A stretch of 64,000 nucleotides of DNA, from assembly GCA_016777585.1 (NCBI GenBank), contig JADHRD010000001.1, forward strand, positions 1 to 64,000, given 5' to 3'. A program made the position numbers and the translations under genes. The stretch comes from Rhodospirillales bacterium. Lineage in GTDB: Bacteria; Pseudomonadota; Alphaproteobacteria; Rhodospirillales; UBA2165. The notes beneath the pieces are model-generated. The model was not told the origin of the DNA and did not search any database. It was given only the letters and a program-made list of their open reading frames with translations. Below, one piece after another: positions 9,043 to 17,956 of this stretch. How positions within the stretch are numbered: position 1 is the first letter of the stretch; each line of letters begins with the position of its first letter.

Positions 9043-10233
9043 TTATGTTTTACTATGTAGAGCCAAGGTGATGGCATATGATAAGGCTAGAAATATTAAA
9101 CTACCAATCATACAATATGTCATGCCCCCAAGTTGAAACAAAAGTCCTGAGAATAACGTCCCAAAAAAACGTCCTCCAGCGTTAGACATGTAGTAAAAAC
9201 CCACATTCATCGCTATTTTATCTCTATCGGAGTAATCAAGAATAAGATAGGAATGGATAGATGAATTAACTGCAAAGGCAATACCAAAAAATATCAACCC
9301 AACTAAAACAAAATTAACTGAGTAAAAATCCCAATAGAGACTTAGAGTAATTAGCAAGGTTATAATCATTAAAATAATTAGCCACATACGAGATGTTTCA
9401 GCATTACCCTCAACAAATTTTGGGGCTAATGATTGGATCAAACCATATCCAATAATCCAGCAAGCCATATAAAACCCAATTTCTGAGTGTGCCCAATCTA
9501 ATTTAATAGACAAGAATAGAGGTAAACCAACGACAAACCAAATATCTCTAGCCCCAAAAAGAAAAAATCGAGCCCCTGACAGAATATTTATTTTTTCTTC
9601 TTTTGAAAAAACATTGGAAAATTTGATCTTTTTAGCTGTTTTTCCCATATTCTCAGTAATTAAAACAAAAATAAGAGAAACGGCGATTGAACCAGCCATA
9701 AGATAAAGAGCCGAGGTATAACCAACCCAAGATAATAGCCCGCCACCAAGAAAAAAACCCAAACCCTTTAGGGCGTTTTTTGAGCCGGTTAAAATAGCAA
9801 CCCATTTAAATAATTTTGACTGCTGCCCATCCACAACTACCAACTTAACTAAACTTTTTGAACTCATTTTTGTCAGGTCTTTTGCAACACCAGACAACGC
9901 TTGCATTGCCATCACGAAAGTCACAGCCTGCCAAACTGGCCAACTGGGATCAAAACCAGCAAGAGCAGACAAGGCAAAAACCTGCAGACATAAACCAACT
10001 ATTAAGGTTGATTTAAGGCCAAATCTCGAGCCTATCCAGCCACCCACTAGGTTCGTGATAATCCCAGCTAACTCATAGAATAAAAATAATAGGGCAATCT
10101 GAAGAGCATTATATCCTAGTGTATAAAAATGCAATAATACCAGCATTCTCAGAGCACCATCACTCAAGGTGAATACCCAATAAGCTCCGGTAACCAAAAT
10201 ATAATTTTTAAGTGGGCTAGAACTCGTATGCAA
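9043..10233 (-). CDS. arsJ: Organoarsenical (1-arseno-3-phosphoglycerate) efflux MFS transporter ArsJ
   Basis: Major facilitator with about 12 membrane segments, 396 residues. Seen: N-terminal [19 protein letters not shown] and [17 protein letters not shown], then [13 protein letters not shown], all features I associate with ArsJ. Known: ArsJ exports 1-arseno-3-phosphoglycerate, the unstable product made by a partner GAPDH from arsenate, which then decomposes outside. The partner GAPDH gene lies directly upstream and overlaps it by 17 bases, which strongly supports the call. It starts at a TTG inside the gapdh 3' end, with no clear ribosome binding site, so translational coupling is likely. 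Confidence 0.88.
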   Translation of the reverse strand: MHTSSSPLKNYILVTGAYWVFTLSDGALRMLVLLHFYTLGYNALQIALLFLFYELAGIITNLVGGWIGSRFGLKSTLIVGLCLQVFALSALAGFDPSWPVWQAVTFVMAMQALSGVAKDLTKMSSKSLVKLVVVDGQQSKLFKWVAILTGSKNALKGLGFFLGGGLLSWVGYTSALYLMAGSIAVSLIFVLITENMGKTAKKIKFSNVFSKEEKINILSGARFFLFGARDIWFVVGLPLFLSIKLDWAHSEIGFYMACWIIGYGLIQSLAPKFVEGNAETSRMWLIILMIITLLITLSLYWDFYSVNFVLVGLIFFGIAFAVNSSIHSYLILDYSDRDKIAMNVGFYYMSNAGGRFFGTLFSGLLFQLGGMTYCMIGSLIFLALSYAITLALHSKT

Positions 10234-11227
10234 CTTTCTGAGCCAATTCTATTAATCTGTTCATATAACCCCATTCATTATCATACCAAGCCAAAACTTT
10301 AGCCTGTGTTCCATCAACAACCATTGTAGATGGACCATCAATAATTGATGATCTAGGATCATTTACGAAATCACTAGAAACAAGCGGCCGATCCTCATAT
10401 CCAAGTATATTTTTCAAATCACCTTGAGAAGCGCCTTCAAAGTAACCATTGAGTTCCCCTGAAGTTGTGGACCGGCCTAATTCAAAAACACAATCTAGAA
10501 GAGAGGCATTCAGCAATGGAACCCTAACCGCAATTCCACTTAACTTTCCCTTTAATGTAGGGTAAATTTGTGTAATTGCTTCGGCAGAACCGGTGGTAGT
10601 TGGGATAAGAGAATTAATACCAGAACGCGCCCGTCTTAAATCTCTATGAAATCCATCTACCATCACTTGAGTATTAGTTACATCATGGATTGTGGTAATC
10701 ACCCCATGCCTTAATTCATAATTTTCAATTATTACTTTCACTATCGGTGCAAGACAATTAGTTGTGCATGAGGCTGCTGTAATGATGTTGTGAATAGATG
10801 CATTATATAAATGATCATTTACTCCCATCACTATGTTTAACGCTTGTGAGCATTTTACTGGAGCAGAGACTATAACTTTCTTAGCACCATTATCAATGTG
10901 GGCTTGAAGATCGTCCAAAGTTTTATATTTTCCAGAGCACTCAAGAACGATATCTACGCCTAAAGCTTCCCAATCAAGAGTCGAGATATTTTTCTCCATA
11001 GAATAGGTAATAGCATGGCCCTGAACTCTTATACATCCATCGCGACCTGAAATTTCACGTCTCCACGTCCCGTGCACAGTATCAAATTCTAACAGATGAG
11101 CGGCTTGAATGGCATTACCTTCAGGATCATTAATATGACTAAAGTGTAGTCCTTTTAACCCCCAGCCTGCTCTCAAACCGAGCCGACCCATTCTCCCAAA
11201 ACCATTTATACCTATTTTTACGGTCAT
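10217..11227 (-). CDS. ArsJ-associated glyceraldehyde-3-phosphate dehydrogenase
   Basis: GAPDH-family enzyme, 336 residues. Seen: NAD-binding [15 protein letters not shown] (residues 7-20), catalytic Cys154 in AASCTTNC, His181 in [10 protein letters not shown], and a normal C-terminal catalytic domain ending near [15 protein letters not shown]. Known for this pairing: the enzyme uses arsenate in place of phosphate to form 1-arseno-3-phosphoglycerate, exported by ArsJ. Pairing with arsJ by overlap and the absence of pgk next to it argue for detoxification and not central glycolysis. No arsR or arsC is visible nearby. A glycolytic role cannot be excluded from sequence alone. Confidence 0.88.
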   Translation of the reverse strand: MTVKIGINGFGRMGRLGLRAGWGLKGLHFSHINDPEGNAIQAAHLLEFDTVHGTWRREISGRDGCIRVQGHAITYSMEKNISTLDWEALGVDIVLECSGKYKTLDDLQAHIDNGAKKVIVSAPVKCSQALNIVMGVNDHLYNASIHNIITAASCTTNCLAPIVKVIIENYELRHGVITTIHDVTNTQVMVDGFHRDLRRARSGINSLIPTTTGSAEAITQIYPTLKGKLSGIAVRVPLLNASLLDCVFELGRSTTSGELNGYFEGASQGDLKNILGYEDRPLVSSDFVNDPRSSIIDGPSTMVVDGTQAKVLAWYDNEWGYMNRLIELAQKVAYEF

Positions 11228-11264
11228 AATTTAAATTATATATCACGCGCCTGTTAGAAAATAT

Positions 11265-11292
11265 ATGAATTTTATATGACAAATTATGTCTG
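11265..11292 (-). promoter_or_regulatory. Candidate Pho box upstream of GAPDH-arsJ
   Basis: Read on the minus strand, 11282-11265 is TTGTCATATAAAATTCAT: two 7-base half sites 11 bases apart, agreeing with the PhoB consensus at about 14 of 18 positions. A third weaker half site CAGACAT (11292-11286) precedes it at a 10-base interval. It ends 37 bases before the gapdh ATG. No good -10 lies at the ideal distance, so this is a candidate only. Confidence 0.4.
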
Positions 11293-11340
11293 TTATTAAG
11301 AAAGCCAAATTGGATCAGAACCTCTTGCTTTTTTTGTTTT

Positions 11341-11373
11341 AGGCCGTTATAAACCGGAGCTTATAAATGGTCT
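11341..11373 (+). promoter_or_regulatory. Stable leader hairpin upstream of rpmI-rplT
   Basis: AGGCCGTTATAA at 11341-11352 pairs with TTATAAATGGTCT at 11361-11373, giving about 12 pairs (two G-U pairs and one bulged A) around the 8-base loop ACCGGAGC. It is not followed by a T run, so it is not a terminator. It lies about 100 bases before the rpmI ATG, where a bL20-responsive leader element could be expected; that role is inference. Confidence 0.45.
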
Positions 11374-11472
11374 GGTGGAATAGTTAATTCTCGGCATACC
11401 TAGCCATTAAAATTTTAAATCTCTATGACCCTCTGTTCTCTACAAGGACATAAAAAAAATAAGGAAGATAAA

Positions 11473-11679
11473 ATGCCAAAATTGAAAACAAAATCAAGTG
11501 CAAAAAAGCGCTTTCGTACTACGGCATCTGGAAAAGTTCGTGGCAATCCTGCATGTAAGCAACATTTTCTTAGAAGGCGGTCCCAGAAAATGAAAAGAAG
11601 CACACGTGGAACAATGATTATGGCTGATGCTGATGCAAAAAAAATATTATCGTTCATGCCTTACCATAGGGGTAAATAA
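11473..11679 (+). CDS. rpmI: 50S ribosomal protein bL35
   Basis: Small basic protein of the large subunit, 68 residues. Seen: [14 protein letters not shown] start and the conserved [15 protein letters not shown] segment, ending in FMPYHRGK. The ATG at 11473 is chosen over an upstream frame extension because AAGGAAG at 11461-11467 is well placed and the protein then matches the family start. rplT follows after two bases, so the two are cotranscribed. Confidence 0.97.
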   Translation: MPKLKTKSSAKKRFRTTASGKVRGNPACKQHFLRRRSQKMKRSTRGTMIMADADAKKILSFMPYHRGK

Positions 11680-11681
11680 GA

Positions 11682-12047
11682 ATGTCAAGAGCGCAAGGAA
11701 AAGTAGCAAGTCGGACTCGACGCAAAAAAATACTCGCAATGGCCAAAGGCTACAGGGGTAGAGGGAAGAATAATTTTCGGATAGCTAAGCAACGTGTTGA
11801 GAAAGGTTTACAATACGCTTATCGTGACCGCCGGACAAAAAAAAGAAGTTTTCGCTCATTATGGATTCAACGTATAAACGCAGGAGCGCGCCTTCACGGG
11901 CTTAATTATTCTCAGTTCATGAATGGCTTAAAAGAAGCAGGCATTGATCTCGACCGTAAAATATTATCAGATATAGCTATCAAGGAGCCTGATTCATTTA
12001 AGAGCTTAGTAGAGCAGGCTCAGACAGCACTCAAAAAAGCTGCCTAA
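11682..12047 (+). CDS. rplT: 50S ribosomal protein bL20
   Basis: Early-assembly protein of the large subunit that binds 23S rRNA; in several bacteria it also represses its own operon. Seen: [18 protein letters not shown]-terminal basic arm, [13 protein letters not shown], and the conserved [19 protein letters not shown] core, 121 residues, normal length. It lies two bases after rpmI and is followed by a hairpin with a T tract before pheS. Confidence 0.98.
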   Translation: MSRAQGKVASRTRRKKILAMAKGYRGRGKNNFRIAKQRVEKGLQYAYRDRRTKKRSFRSLWIQRINAGARLHGLNYSQFMNGLKEAGIDLDRKILSDIAIKEPDSFKSLVEQAQTALKKAA

Positions 12048-12063
12048 TTGATTAATATATTTT

Positions 12064-12097
12064 AAAGTTGGAGGCTTGTTAGCTAACCCAACTTTTT
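12064..12097 (+). terminator. Intrinsic terminator or attenuator between rplT and pheS
   Basis: AAAGTTGG at 12064-12071 pairs perfectly with CCAACTTT at 12088-12095 across a 16-base loop, and the stem runs into TTTTT (12093-12097). It sits between rplT and pheS, 38 bases before the pheS ATG, so it either ends the rpmI-rplT transcript or attenuates entry into pheST. No short leader peptide rich in Phe codons is evident. Confidence 0.6.
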
Positions 12098-12135
12098 CTG
12101 TATTATTGGCTAATATAAATTTCTTAGGTTGATTA

Positions 12136-13215
12136 ATGATGGATAGCATAATTGTCATAAAATCAGAATTTTCTAACTTAATTAATGATGCGGAAAATAT
12201 AGAAATTCTAGAGGAAGTTCGTATCGCGGCTCTCGGCAAAAAAGGTCGAATTACGTCGCTTATGAAAAATCTTGGGCAAATAGAGCCTGAAGAACGAAAG
12301 TTAATGGGTCAGAACCTTAATATTTTAAAACAAGATATTACAAGCCTACTAGAAACGAAAAAAGTTGAACTTGAAACAGCCAGTCTAAATGCACGTTTAC
12401 TTCAAGAAAGAGTAGATACAACTCTACCCTCCAGACCCGAAGAACTTGGGACAATCCATCCAATTAGTCAGACTACTGACGAATTAATTTCGATTTTTGG
12501 GGAAATGGGTTTTTCTGTAGCAGAAGGACCAAATATTGAGGAAGACTGGTATAACTTTACTGCACTTAATATTCCTGTAGATCACCCGGCTCGCCAAGAA
12601 CACGATACTTTTTATATCAATGCCGAAAAAGACGGCCAACGTATGGTTCTCCGAACTCATACATCTCCTGTACAGATCCGAACAATGCAAAAACATGAGC
12701 CTCCTATTCGCATCATAGTTCCAGGTCGTACCTATCGCTGTGATCATGATGCAACTCATTCACCAATGTTCCATCAAATCGAGGGTCTGGTAATAGACGA
12801 AGCTACTCATATGGGACACCTTAAAGGTTGTCTGATAGAAATGTGCAGAACTTTCTTTGGTATAGAGAATCTACCTGTGCGTTTCCGACCATCTTATTTT
12901 CCTTTTACCGAACCCTCGGCAGAAGTTGATATTGGCTGCTCATTTGGTGATGGTATACTGAAAATCGGGGAGGGCGATGATTGGTTAGAAATTTTGGGCT
13001 CAGGTATGGTTAATCCTCGAGTACTTGAGAATTGCGGCGTTGACTCACAAAAATTTCAAGGCTTTGCATTTGGGATGGGAGTTGAAAGAATGGCCATGCT
13101 AAAATATGGTATTCCTGATTTAAGAACTTTTTATGACTCAGATATGCGATGGCTCAAGCATTATGGCTTCCAACCTCTAGACATACCCTCATTGGTTGGG
13201 AGAGCCAGTCTATGA
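12136..13215 (+). CDS. pheS: Phenylalanyl-tRNA synthetase alpha subunit
   Basis: Catalytic subunit of the heterotetrameric class II synthetase for tRNA-Phe. Seen: N-terminal coiled coil (residues 1-90), HPISQTTDELISIFGEMGF, motif 2 with the FHQIEGLVID segment, the substrate-pocket region RFRPSYFPFTEPSAEVD, and motif 3 FAFGMGVERMAMLKYG. 359 residues. The ATG at 12136 is followed by a second ATG; either could be used. The stop overlaps the pheT start (ATGA). Confidence 0.97.
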   Translation: MMDSIIVIKSEFSNLINDAENIEILEEVRIAALGKKGRITSLMKNLGQIEPEERKLMGQNLNILKQDITSLLETKKVELETASLNARLLQERVDTTLPSRPEELGTIHPISQTTDELISIFGEMGFSVAEGPNIEEDWYNFTALNIPVDHPARQEHDTFYINAEKDGQRMVLRTHTSPVQIRTMQKHEPPIRIIVPGRTYRCDHDATHSPMFHQIEGLVIDEATHMGHLKGCLIEMCRTFFGIENLPVRFRPSYFPFTEPSAEVDIGCSFGDGILKIGEGDDWLEILGSGMVNPRVLENCGVDSQKFQGFAFGMGVERMAMLKYGIPDLRTFYDSDMRWLKHYGFQPLDIPSLVGRASL

Positions 13216-15614
13216 AATTCAGTTTAAGCTGGCTCAAAGAATACCTTGAGACTGATAATAATTTAGATGAAATTTTGCATTGGCTAACAATGGTAGGCCT
13301 AGAGGTTGAGACAGTTGAAGACCAAGCTCAATTAGTAAAAGATTTTGTTATTGGCCATATTGTGGATGCAAAACCACACCCAGACGCAGATCGTTTGAAG
13401 GTACTAAAAGTACAAACCGGAACAGAAACCCTAGAAGTAGTTTGCGGGGCACCAAACGCTCGAGCAGATATGAAAGGAATTTTTGCTTGTAATGGGAGTT
13501 ATATTCCAGGTCTCGACGTAACACTTAAAACCACCAAAATTCGCGGAATAACCTCTAATGGTATGATGCTCTCCGAGCACGAAATTAATTTATCTGATGA
13601 TCACGAAGGCATAATAGAAGTGCCCAGTAAACTTGAGACAGGATCTTCTGCGGCAGAAGCGCTTGGTCTAACAGATATAATTATCGATATTGCGATCACT
13701 CCCAACCGTGGCGATTGCCTTGGTATTTATGGTATAGCTCGCGACCTTGCGGCCGCCGGTATTGGTTTTTTAAAACCACTAGAAATTCCAGAAATTATAG
13801 GTGCTTTTGAGTCCCCAATTAAAGTTAATCTTGATTTCAACGATTCTGATAAAGATGCTTGTCCTATATTCACCGGTAGATACATTAAGAATGTCAAGAA
13901 TAGGCAAAGCCCCCAGTGGCTTAAGGATAAAATATTGGCTGTAGGCCTCCGTCCAATTTCAGCGTTGGTAGATATTACTAACTATATGACTATCGCTCAT
14001 TGCCGCCCTCTCCATGTCTTTGATGCAGACAAAATAAATGGTGGTATAAATATTCGAATGGCTCGAGCTGAGGAAAAATTACTCGCACTCGATGGAAAAG
14101 AATATAGTTTAGATGAAACAATGACAGTAATAGCAGATAATCACAATGCCGAGGCTTTAGCTGGAGTAATGGGTGGAGAGAAATCTGGCGTGTCTGAAAA
14201 AACAATTAATGTCATGCTGGAAACAGCTTATTTTGACCCCGTAAGAACAGCCACGACTGGACGTAAATTAAATTTACAGTCAGATGCGCGTTATCGTTTC
14301 GAACGAGGGGTAGATCCAGCATTCCTTAGAGATGCAACTGAGATTGCAACACAAATGATACTAGATATTTGTGGAGGGGAGCCTAGTGAAGTAATTACTG
14401 TTGGCCAAGAACCAGATTGGCGACGGAGCTATTTTTTAAATAGCTCTCGCATCAAAAAGCTTGGTGGTGTCGAGGTTGCACCAGATCGCACCCAAGAAAT
14501 ACTTGAAAAACTAGGTTTTGAGGTATCTAAGAAGGATGATGGCTGGGAGACTATTACTCCCTCTTGGCGTTACGATATTGCTGGAGAAGCCGATCTTGTG
14601 GAGGAGGTTCTTCGCATTAATGGCTACGATAATATTCCAATAGTACCTTTAGAGCGAGTAAGTTCATTACCACAAGGAGCTATAAACCTTACGCAGGACC
14701 GTCGATCAAGAACTCGCAGAACACTGGCACATCGAGGTTTAACGGAAGCGGTAACCTTCTCGTTTTTAAGTACCGATCATGCAAATTTATTTGGTGGCTC
14801 CCCAAAAAATATTGAACTGGTAAATCCAATCAGTACAGATCTTAATATTATGCGACCATCAATCCTTCCAAACTTAATTAATGCAATTAGTCGTAATTCA
14901 GATAAGGGTTATAATAATACATCACTATTTGAAATTGGCCCCCAGTTCTCTGGCGAGAATCCAGATGACGAAAATATAGTTGCTGCTGGAATTAGAAGCC
15001 AACAAGCAAAGTCACGGACTTGGAACGAAATATCACGTCAGGTTGATGTATTCGATGTTAAGGCTGATGTTTTGGCTGTTCTTGATCAATTAGGTGGCCC
15101 AGTGGCTAATCCTCAGATTATGCAGGGTGCGGCTTCTTGGTACCATCCAGGAAAATCCGGTACTTTCCAGTTAGGGCCTCAAAAAATTATTGCGTATTTT
15201 GGGGACATCCACCCAGCTATCTTAAAGGCCATGAATATAAATATTCCAATGGTCGCATTCGAGATATACCTAGATAATGCGCCCATACCTAAAAATACCG
15301 TTAGGACCAAGCCACCAATTAATTTATCAACCCTCCAAGCTGTGGAGCGTGACTTCGCATTTGTAATAGAGAAAACCATTGCTGCAGACCAAGTCGTAAG
15401 GGCTGCATTTATTGCTGATAAACAGCTTATCGCTGATGTTACTGTGTTTGATATTTTTAAAGGAGAGTCTGTCGAGGCTGGAAAAATATCAATTGGTATA
15501 ACAGTTAAGTTTCAGCCTAAAGAGGCAACCTTAACAGAAGAGGAGATCGAAAGTATCTGTAAAAAAATAATTTCGAATGTTTCGAAGCAAACCGGCGGTA
15601 TTCTGAGGGGATAA
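13212..15614 (+). CDS. pheT: Phenylalanyl-tRNA synthetase beta subunit
   Basis: Large subunit that recognises and edits tRNA-Phe. Seen in order: N-terminal MKFSLSWLKEYLE, an OB-fold tRNA-binding domain (VDAKPHPDADRLKVLKVQ and VCGAPNARADMKG), the B3/B4 editing domain (RPISALVDITNYMT), B5, the catalytic-like domain, and a C-terminal ferredoxin-fold anticodon-binding domain (VERDFAFVIE). 800 residues. The ATG at 13212 overlaps the pheS stop; an in-frame start at 13149 inside pheS is less likely. Confidence 0.97.
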   Translation: MKFSLSWLKEYLETDNNLDEILHWLTMVGLEVETVEDQAQLVKDFVIGHIVDAKPHPDADRLKVLKVQTGTETLEVVCGAPNARADMKGIFACNGSYIPGLDVTLKTTKIRGITSNGMMLSEHEINLSDDHEGIIEVPSKLETGSSAAEALGLTDIIIDIAITPNRGDCLGIYGIARDLAAAGIGFLKPLEIPEIIGAFESPIKVNLDFNDSDKDACPIFTGRYIKNVKNRQSPQWLKDKILAVGLRPISALVDITNYMTIAHCRPLHVFDADKINGGINIRMARAEEKLLALDGKEYSLDETMTVIADNHNAEALAGVMGGEKSGVSEKTINVMLETAYFDPVRTATTGRKLNLQSDARYRFERGVDPAFLRDATEIATQMILDICGGEPSEVITVGQEPDWRRSYFLNSSRIKKLGGVEVAPDRTQEILEKLGFEVSKKDDGWETITPSWRYDIAGEADLVEEVLRINGYDNIPIVPLERVSSLPQGAINLTQDRRSRTRRTLAHRGLTEAVTFSFLSTDHANLFGGSPKNIELVNPISTDLNIMRPSILPNLINAISRNSDKGYNNTSLFEIGPQFSGENPDDENIVAAGIRSQQAKSRTWNEISRQVDVFDVKADVLAVLDQLGGPVANPQIMQGAASWYHPGKSGTFQLGPQKIIAYFGDIHPAILKAMNINIPMVAFEIYLDNAPIPKNTVRTKPPINLSTLQAVERDFAFVIEKTIAADQVVRAAFIADKQLIADVTVFDIFKGESVEAGKISIGITVKFQPKEATLTEEEIESICKKIISNVSKQTGGILRG

Positions 15615-15618
15615 ATTT

Positions 15619-16677
15619 ATGGGCTCAACAAACAGCCTTGCGCATTTGGTTGGCAGCGTACCTCTAAACTCTGCGGAGGAGGTTTTCTGTTCGATCTGCG
15701 ATTCATTAGACGGACATTTAAAACGCATACCAGACGGTGAAACAGGAGAGCGAACAAATTGGATTTTCTTTCAGCGTCAAATGCTATCTCAACACCCAGC
15801 TATGGAACACGATAAAACTGTTGAAAAATTTAAATTCAAACAATGGGACGGTAAAATAATTAGAGAAGTGGCGCTTCTTAAACTTAAAGATAACTATGAC
15901 ACTAATAATTTGATATTTCCAATTGGTTATTCAGAGCATGCAATTAAATCATTTAAACAATTCGATCAATTACAAAATGAAGGAAAAATACCTAATAATA
16001 TTAAATTTCAAGTCAGCCTACCAACGCCTTTTGCTACAGCCTTTAATTACGTTAGTCCAAATGGTAGGGATAATTTTATAGAAATTTATGAAAAATCGAT
16101 GGCTATTGATGTTCAAAAAATCATTAATGCAATCCCAAATAATAAATTAGCAATACAATGGGATGTCTGCCAAGAAGTTCTAATTTTTAATAATTATTTT
16201 CCAAATAGATCACAAAATTATAAGCAAGAAGTATTCGATCAATTAGCTCGCATAGGTAACCTTGTTCCGAGTGAAGTAGATTTGGGTTATCATATATGCT
16301 ATGGAAGTCCCGGAGATGATCACATAATTAAGCCAGAAAACTTTTCAATGTCAGTGGAGTTTGCAAATGGTATTTTTGACAACATAAAGCGGACTGTAGA
16401 ATTTATTCATCTTCCTGGTACCTATGGGTCACCTGATAATAGTTTTTATTCGCCTTTGGCAGACCTTAAGATGCCAAGTGAATGTGAACTTTACCTAGGG
16501 TTATTATTTTATGATGACCCAAAGGGCGATGCAGAAAGAATATCCGCTGCACGTAAAGTTATTCCAGACTTTGGCATATCAACTGTTTGCGGCTGGGGAC
16601 GAACAAACCCAGAGCGAATACCTAGTTTATTAAAGAGCCATAAACTATCATTTCATAAAAACAAATCAGAGTATTAA
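15619..16677 (+). CDS. UROD/MetE-like TIM-barrel protein of unknown function
   Basis: 352-residue protein starting four bases after pheT and probably cotranscribed with it. Seen: N-terminal HLVGSVPLNSAEEVF and RIPDGETGERTNWIFF, a central QWDVCQEVL, LGYHICYGSPGDDH, and a C-terminal STVCGWGRTNPERIPSLL. The arrangement resembles the C-terminal barrel of cobalamin-independent methionine synthase and the UROD fold, but the MetE zinc-ligand set is not obvious. Homologues annotated as MetE-like hypothetical proteins exist; substrate is unknown. A one-carbon or methyl-transfer role is only a guess from the fold. Confidence 0.6.
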   Translation: MGSTNSLAHLVGSVPLNSAEEVFCSICDSLDGHLKRIPDGETGERTNWIFFQRQMLSQHPAMEHDKTVEKFKFKQWDGKIIREVALLKLKDNYDTNNLIFPIGYSEHAIKSFKQFDQLQNEGKIPNNIKFQVSLPTPFATAFNYVSPNGRDNFIEIYEKSMAIDVQKIINAIPNNKLAIQWDVCQEVLIFNNYFPNRSQNYKQEVFDQLARIGNLVPSEVDLGYHICYGSPGDDHIIKPENFSMSVEFANGIFDNIKRTVEFIHLPGTYGSPDNSFYSPLADLKMPSECELYLGLLFYDDPKGDAERISAARKVIPDFGISTVCGWGRTNPERIPSLLKSHKLSFHKNKSEY

Positions 16678-17759
16678 TTTTGTACGGGAACGTCTATACC
16701 TAATAGATAGGCAGCATTTTTACCCATTACTAAAGCTTTATCGTCTTCAGAGAGACCTTTGACAGAGTTTACGTGTCCAACAGGGTCTGGTTCAGCCATG
16801 TCGTAGGGGTAGTCTGTACCCATTACAATATGTTCTGGTCCCCAAGTCTCAATTAAATACCTGAGCTGATGTTCAGTAAAAACAACACTATCAAAGTATA
16901 GTTTCTTAAGATACTCAGAAGGCGGTTTTGAGATAACTTGACGACAGTCATCTCGCAGATGAAATGGATGATCAAAACGACCTGAATAACCTGGGATATA
17001 CCCACCACCGTGAGCAATACAAATTTTAAGTCCGGGAAATTTTTCCAAATAACCATCAAAAACTAAATGACCAACAGCTAATGCGGACTCTAAGGGGTGT
17101 CCAATTGTATTTCGGAAATAATGGTCATCCATACGTTCTACAAAACTAGTCCCGATGGGATGGATAAATATCATCACATCTTTTTCTTCGCAACGAGCAA
17201 AAAACTTCTCAAGGCCAGCTCGAGTAAGGTCTTTACCATTCACATTAGTAGAGATTTCAACCCCTTTAAATCCAAGTTCATCAATACAACGATCTAATTC
17301 TTTAACCGCCATTTCAGGATTCTGGAGGGGCGCAGTACCCAACCCGACGAACCTATCTGGATTTTGAGCCACTATTTCAGCAATCCTATTATTAACTACA
17401 TGAGATGTATCCCTCGCAAACTCAGCATCATAACCATAATTATAATGAAAAGGAGACGTTGAAATTGCCTGCATATCTATGCCCTGCGCGTCCATATCCC
17501 TGAGACGCACTTCTGGATCAGTCAACTGGGGAAGAATTTTATCCTGAAGTTCAGAATTAATCGTTGCTGTAATTGGATTAGTATCAACCATTCTCCGACC
17601 AGTATCGTCCGGCGATAATTGCTGCAACATTTTATCAGCCTCTGGTACTTGTATATGGCAGTGAATATCTACGGTGAAATGTTTATTATCTTTCGCAACT
17701 GTTTGAGGGTGACCATGCGAATGATCTGAAGGTGAATGATTTGCGCACTTAAATAACAT
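16674..17759 (-). CDS. Amidohydrolase-family protein, ACMSD type
   Basis: Metal-dependent TIM-barrel hydrolase or decarboxylase related to 2-amino-3-carboxymuconate-6-semialdehyde decarboxylase and gamma-resorcylate decarboxylase. Seen: the HxH zinc motif DIHCHIQ (His33, His35), MIFIHPIGTS, CIAHGGGYIPGY and MGTDYPYDM, which supply the remaining ligands and the catalytic Asp. 361 residues, including an N-terminal stretch rich in His (SDHSHGHP). It converges on the MetE-like gene, overlapping by four bases. Aromatic or amino-acid catabolism is suggested by the family; the specific substrate is not. Confidence 0.8.
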   Translation of the reverse strand: MLFKCANHSPSDHSHGHPQTVAKDNKHFTVDIHCHIQVPEADKMLQQLSPDDTGRRMVDTNPITATINSELQDKILPQLTDPEVRLRDMDAQGIDMQAISTSPFHYNYGYDAEFARDTSHVVNNRIAEIVAQNPDRFVGLGTAPLQNPEMAVKELDRCIDELGFKGVEISTNVNGKDLTRAGLEKFFARCEEKDVMIFIHPIGTSFVERMDDHYFRNTIGHPLESALAVGHLVFDGYLEKFPGLKICIAHGGGYIPGYSGRFDHPFHLRDDCRQVISKPPSEYLKKLYFDSVVFTEHQLRYLIETWGPEHIVMGTDYPYDMAEPDPVGHVNSVKGLSEDDKALVMGKNAAYLLGIDVPVQN

Positions 17760-17956
17760 AATATAATCCAGTCACATAAATTTGGTAAATTAGTAAGAGT
17801 TGATTGTAAAATTTAATAGATTTACTAGGTGTATACCAAAAATTTATTTTAATAAATCAGAAACCTTACTTAAACTGTTTTTATTTTTAGGTACGTTCAA
17901 TCGTTTTTTAAAAAGGCTATAATTTAACATTATACATTTACAGAAAACAACAATGT

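Noticed and set aside
10217-11227. GAPDH as the central glycolytic enzyme paired with pgk
   Set aside because: It overlaps arsJ and is 35 kb from pgk; sequence features and pairing favour the detoxification enzyme.
11226-11239. Perfect palindrome ATAATTTAAATTAT at the gapdh start codon as an ArsR operator
   Set aside because: Purely A/T in AT-rich DNA and it overlaps the ATG; it does not resemble known ArsR sites closely enough to report.
11415-11657. Minus-strand frame of 80 codons over rpmI
   Set aside because: Antisense to the conserved bL35 gene and lacks features of its own.
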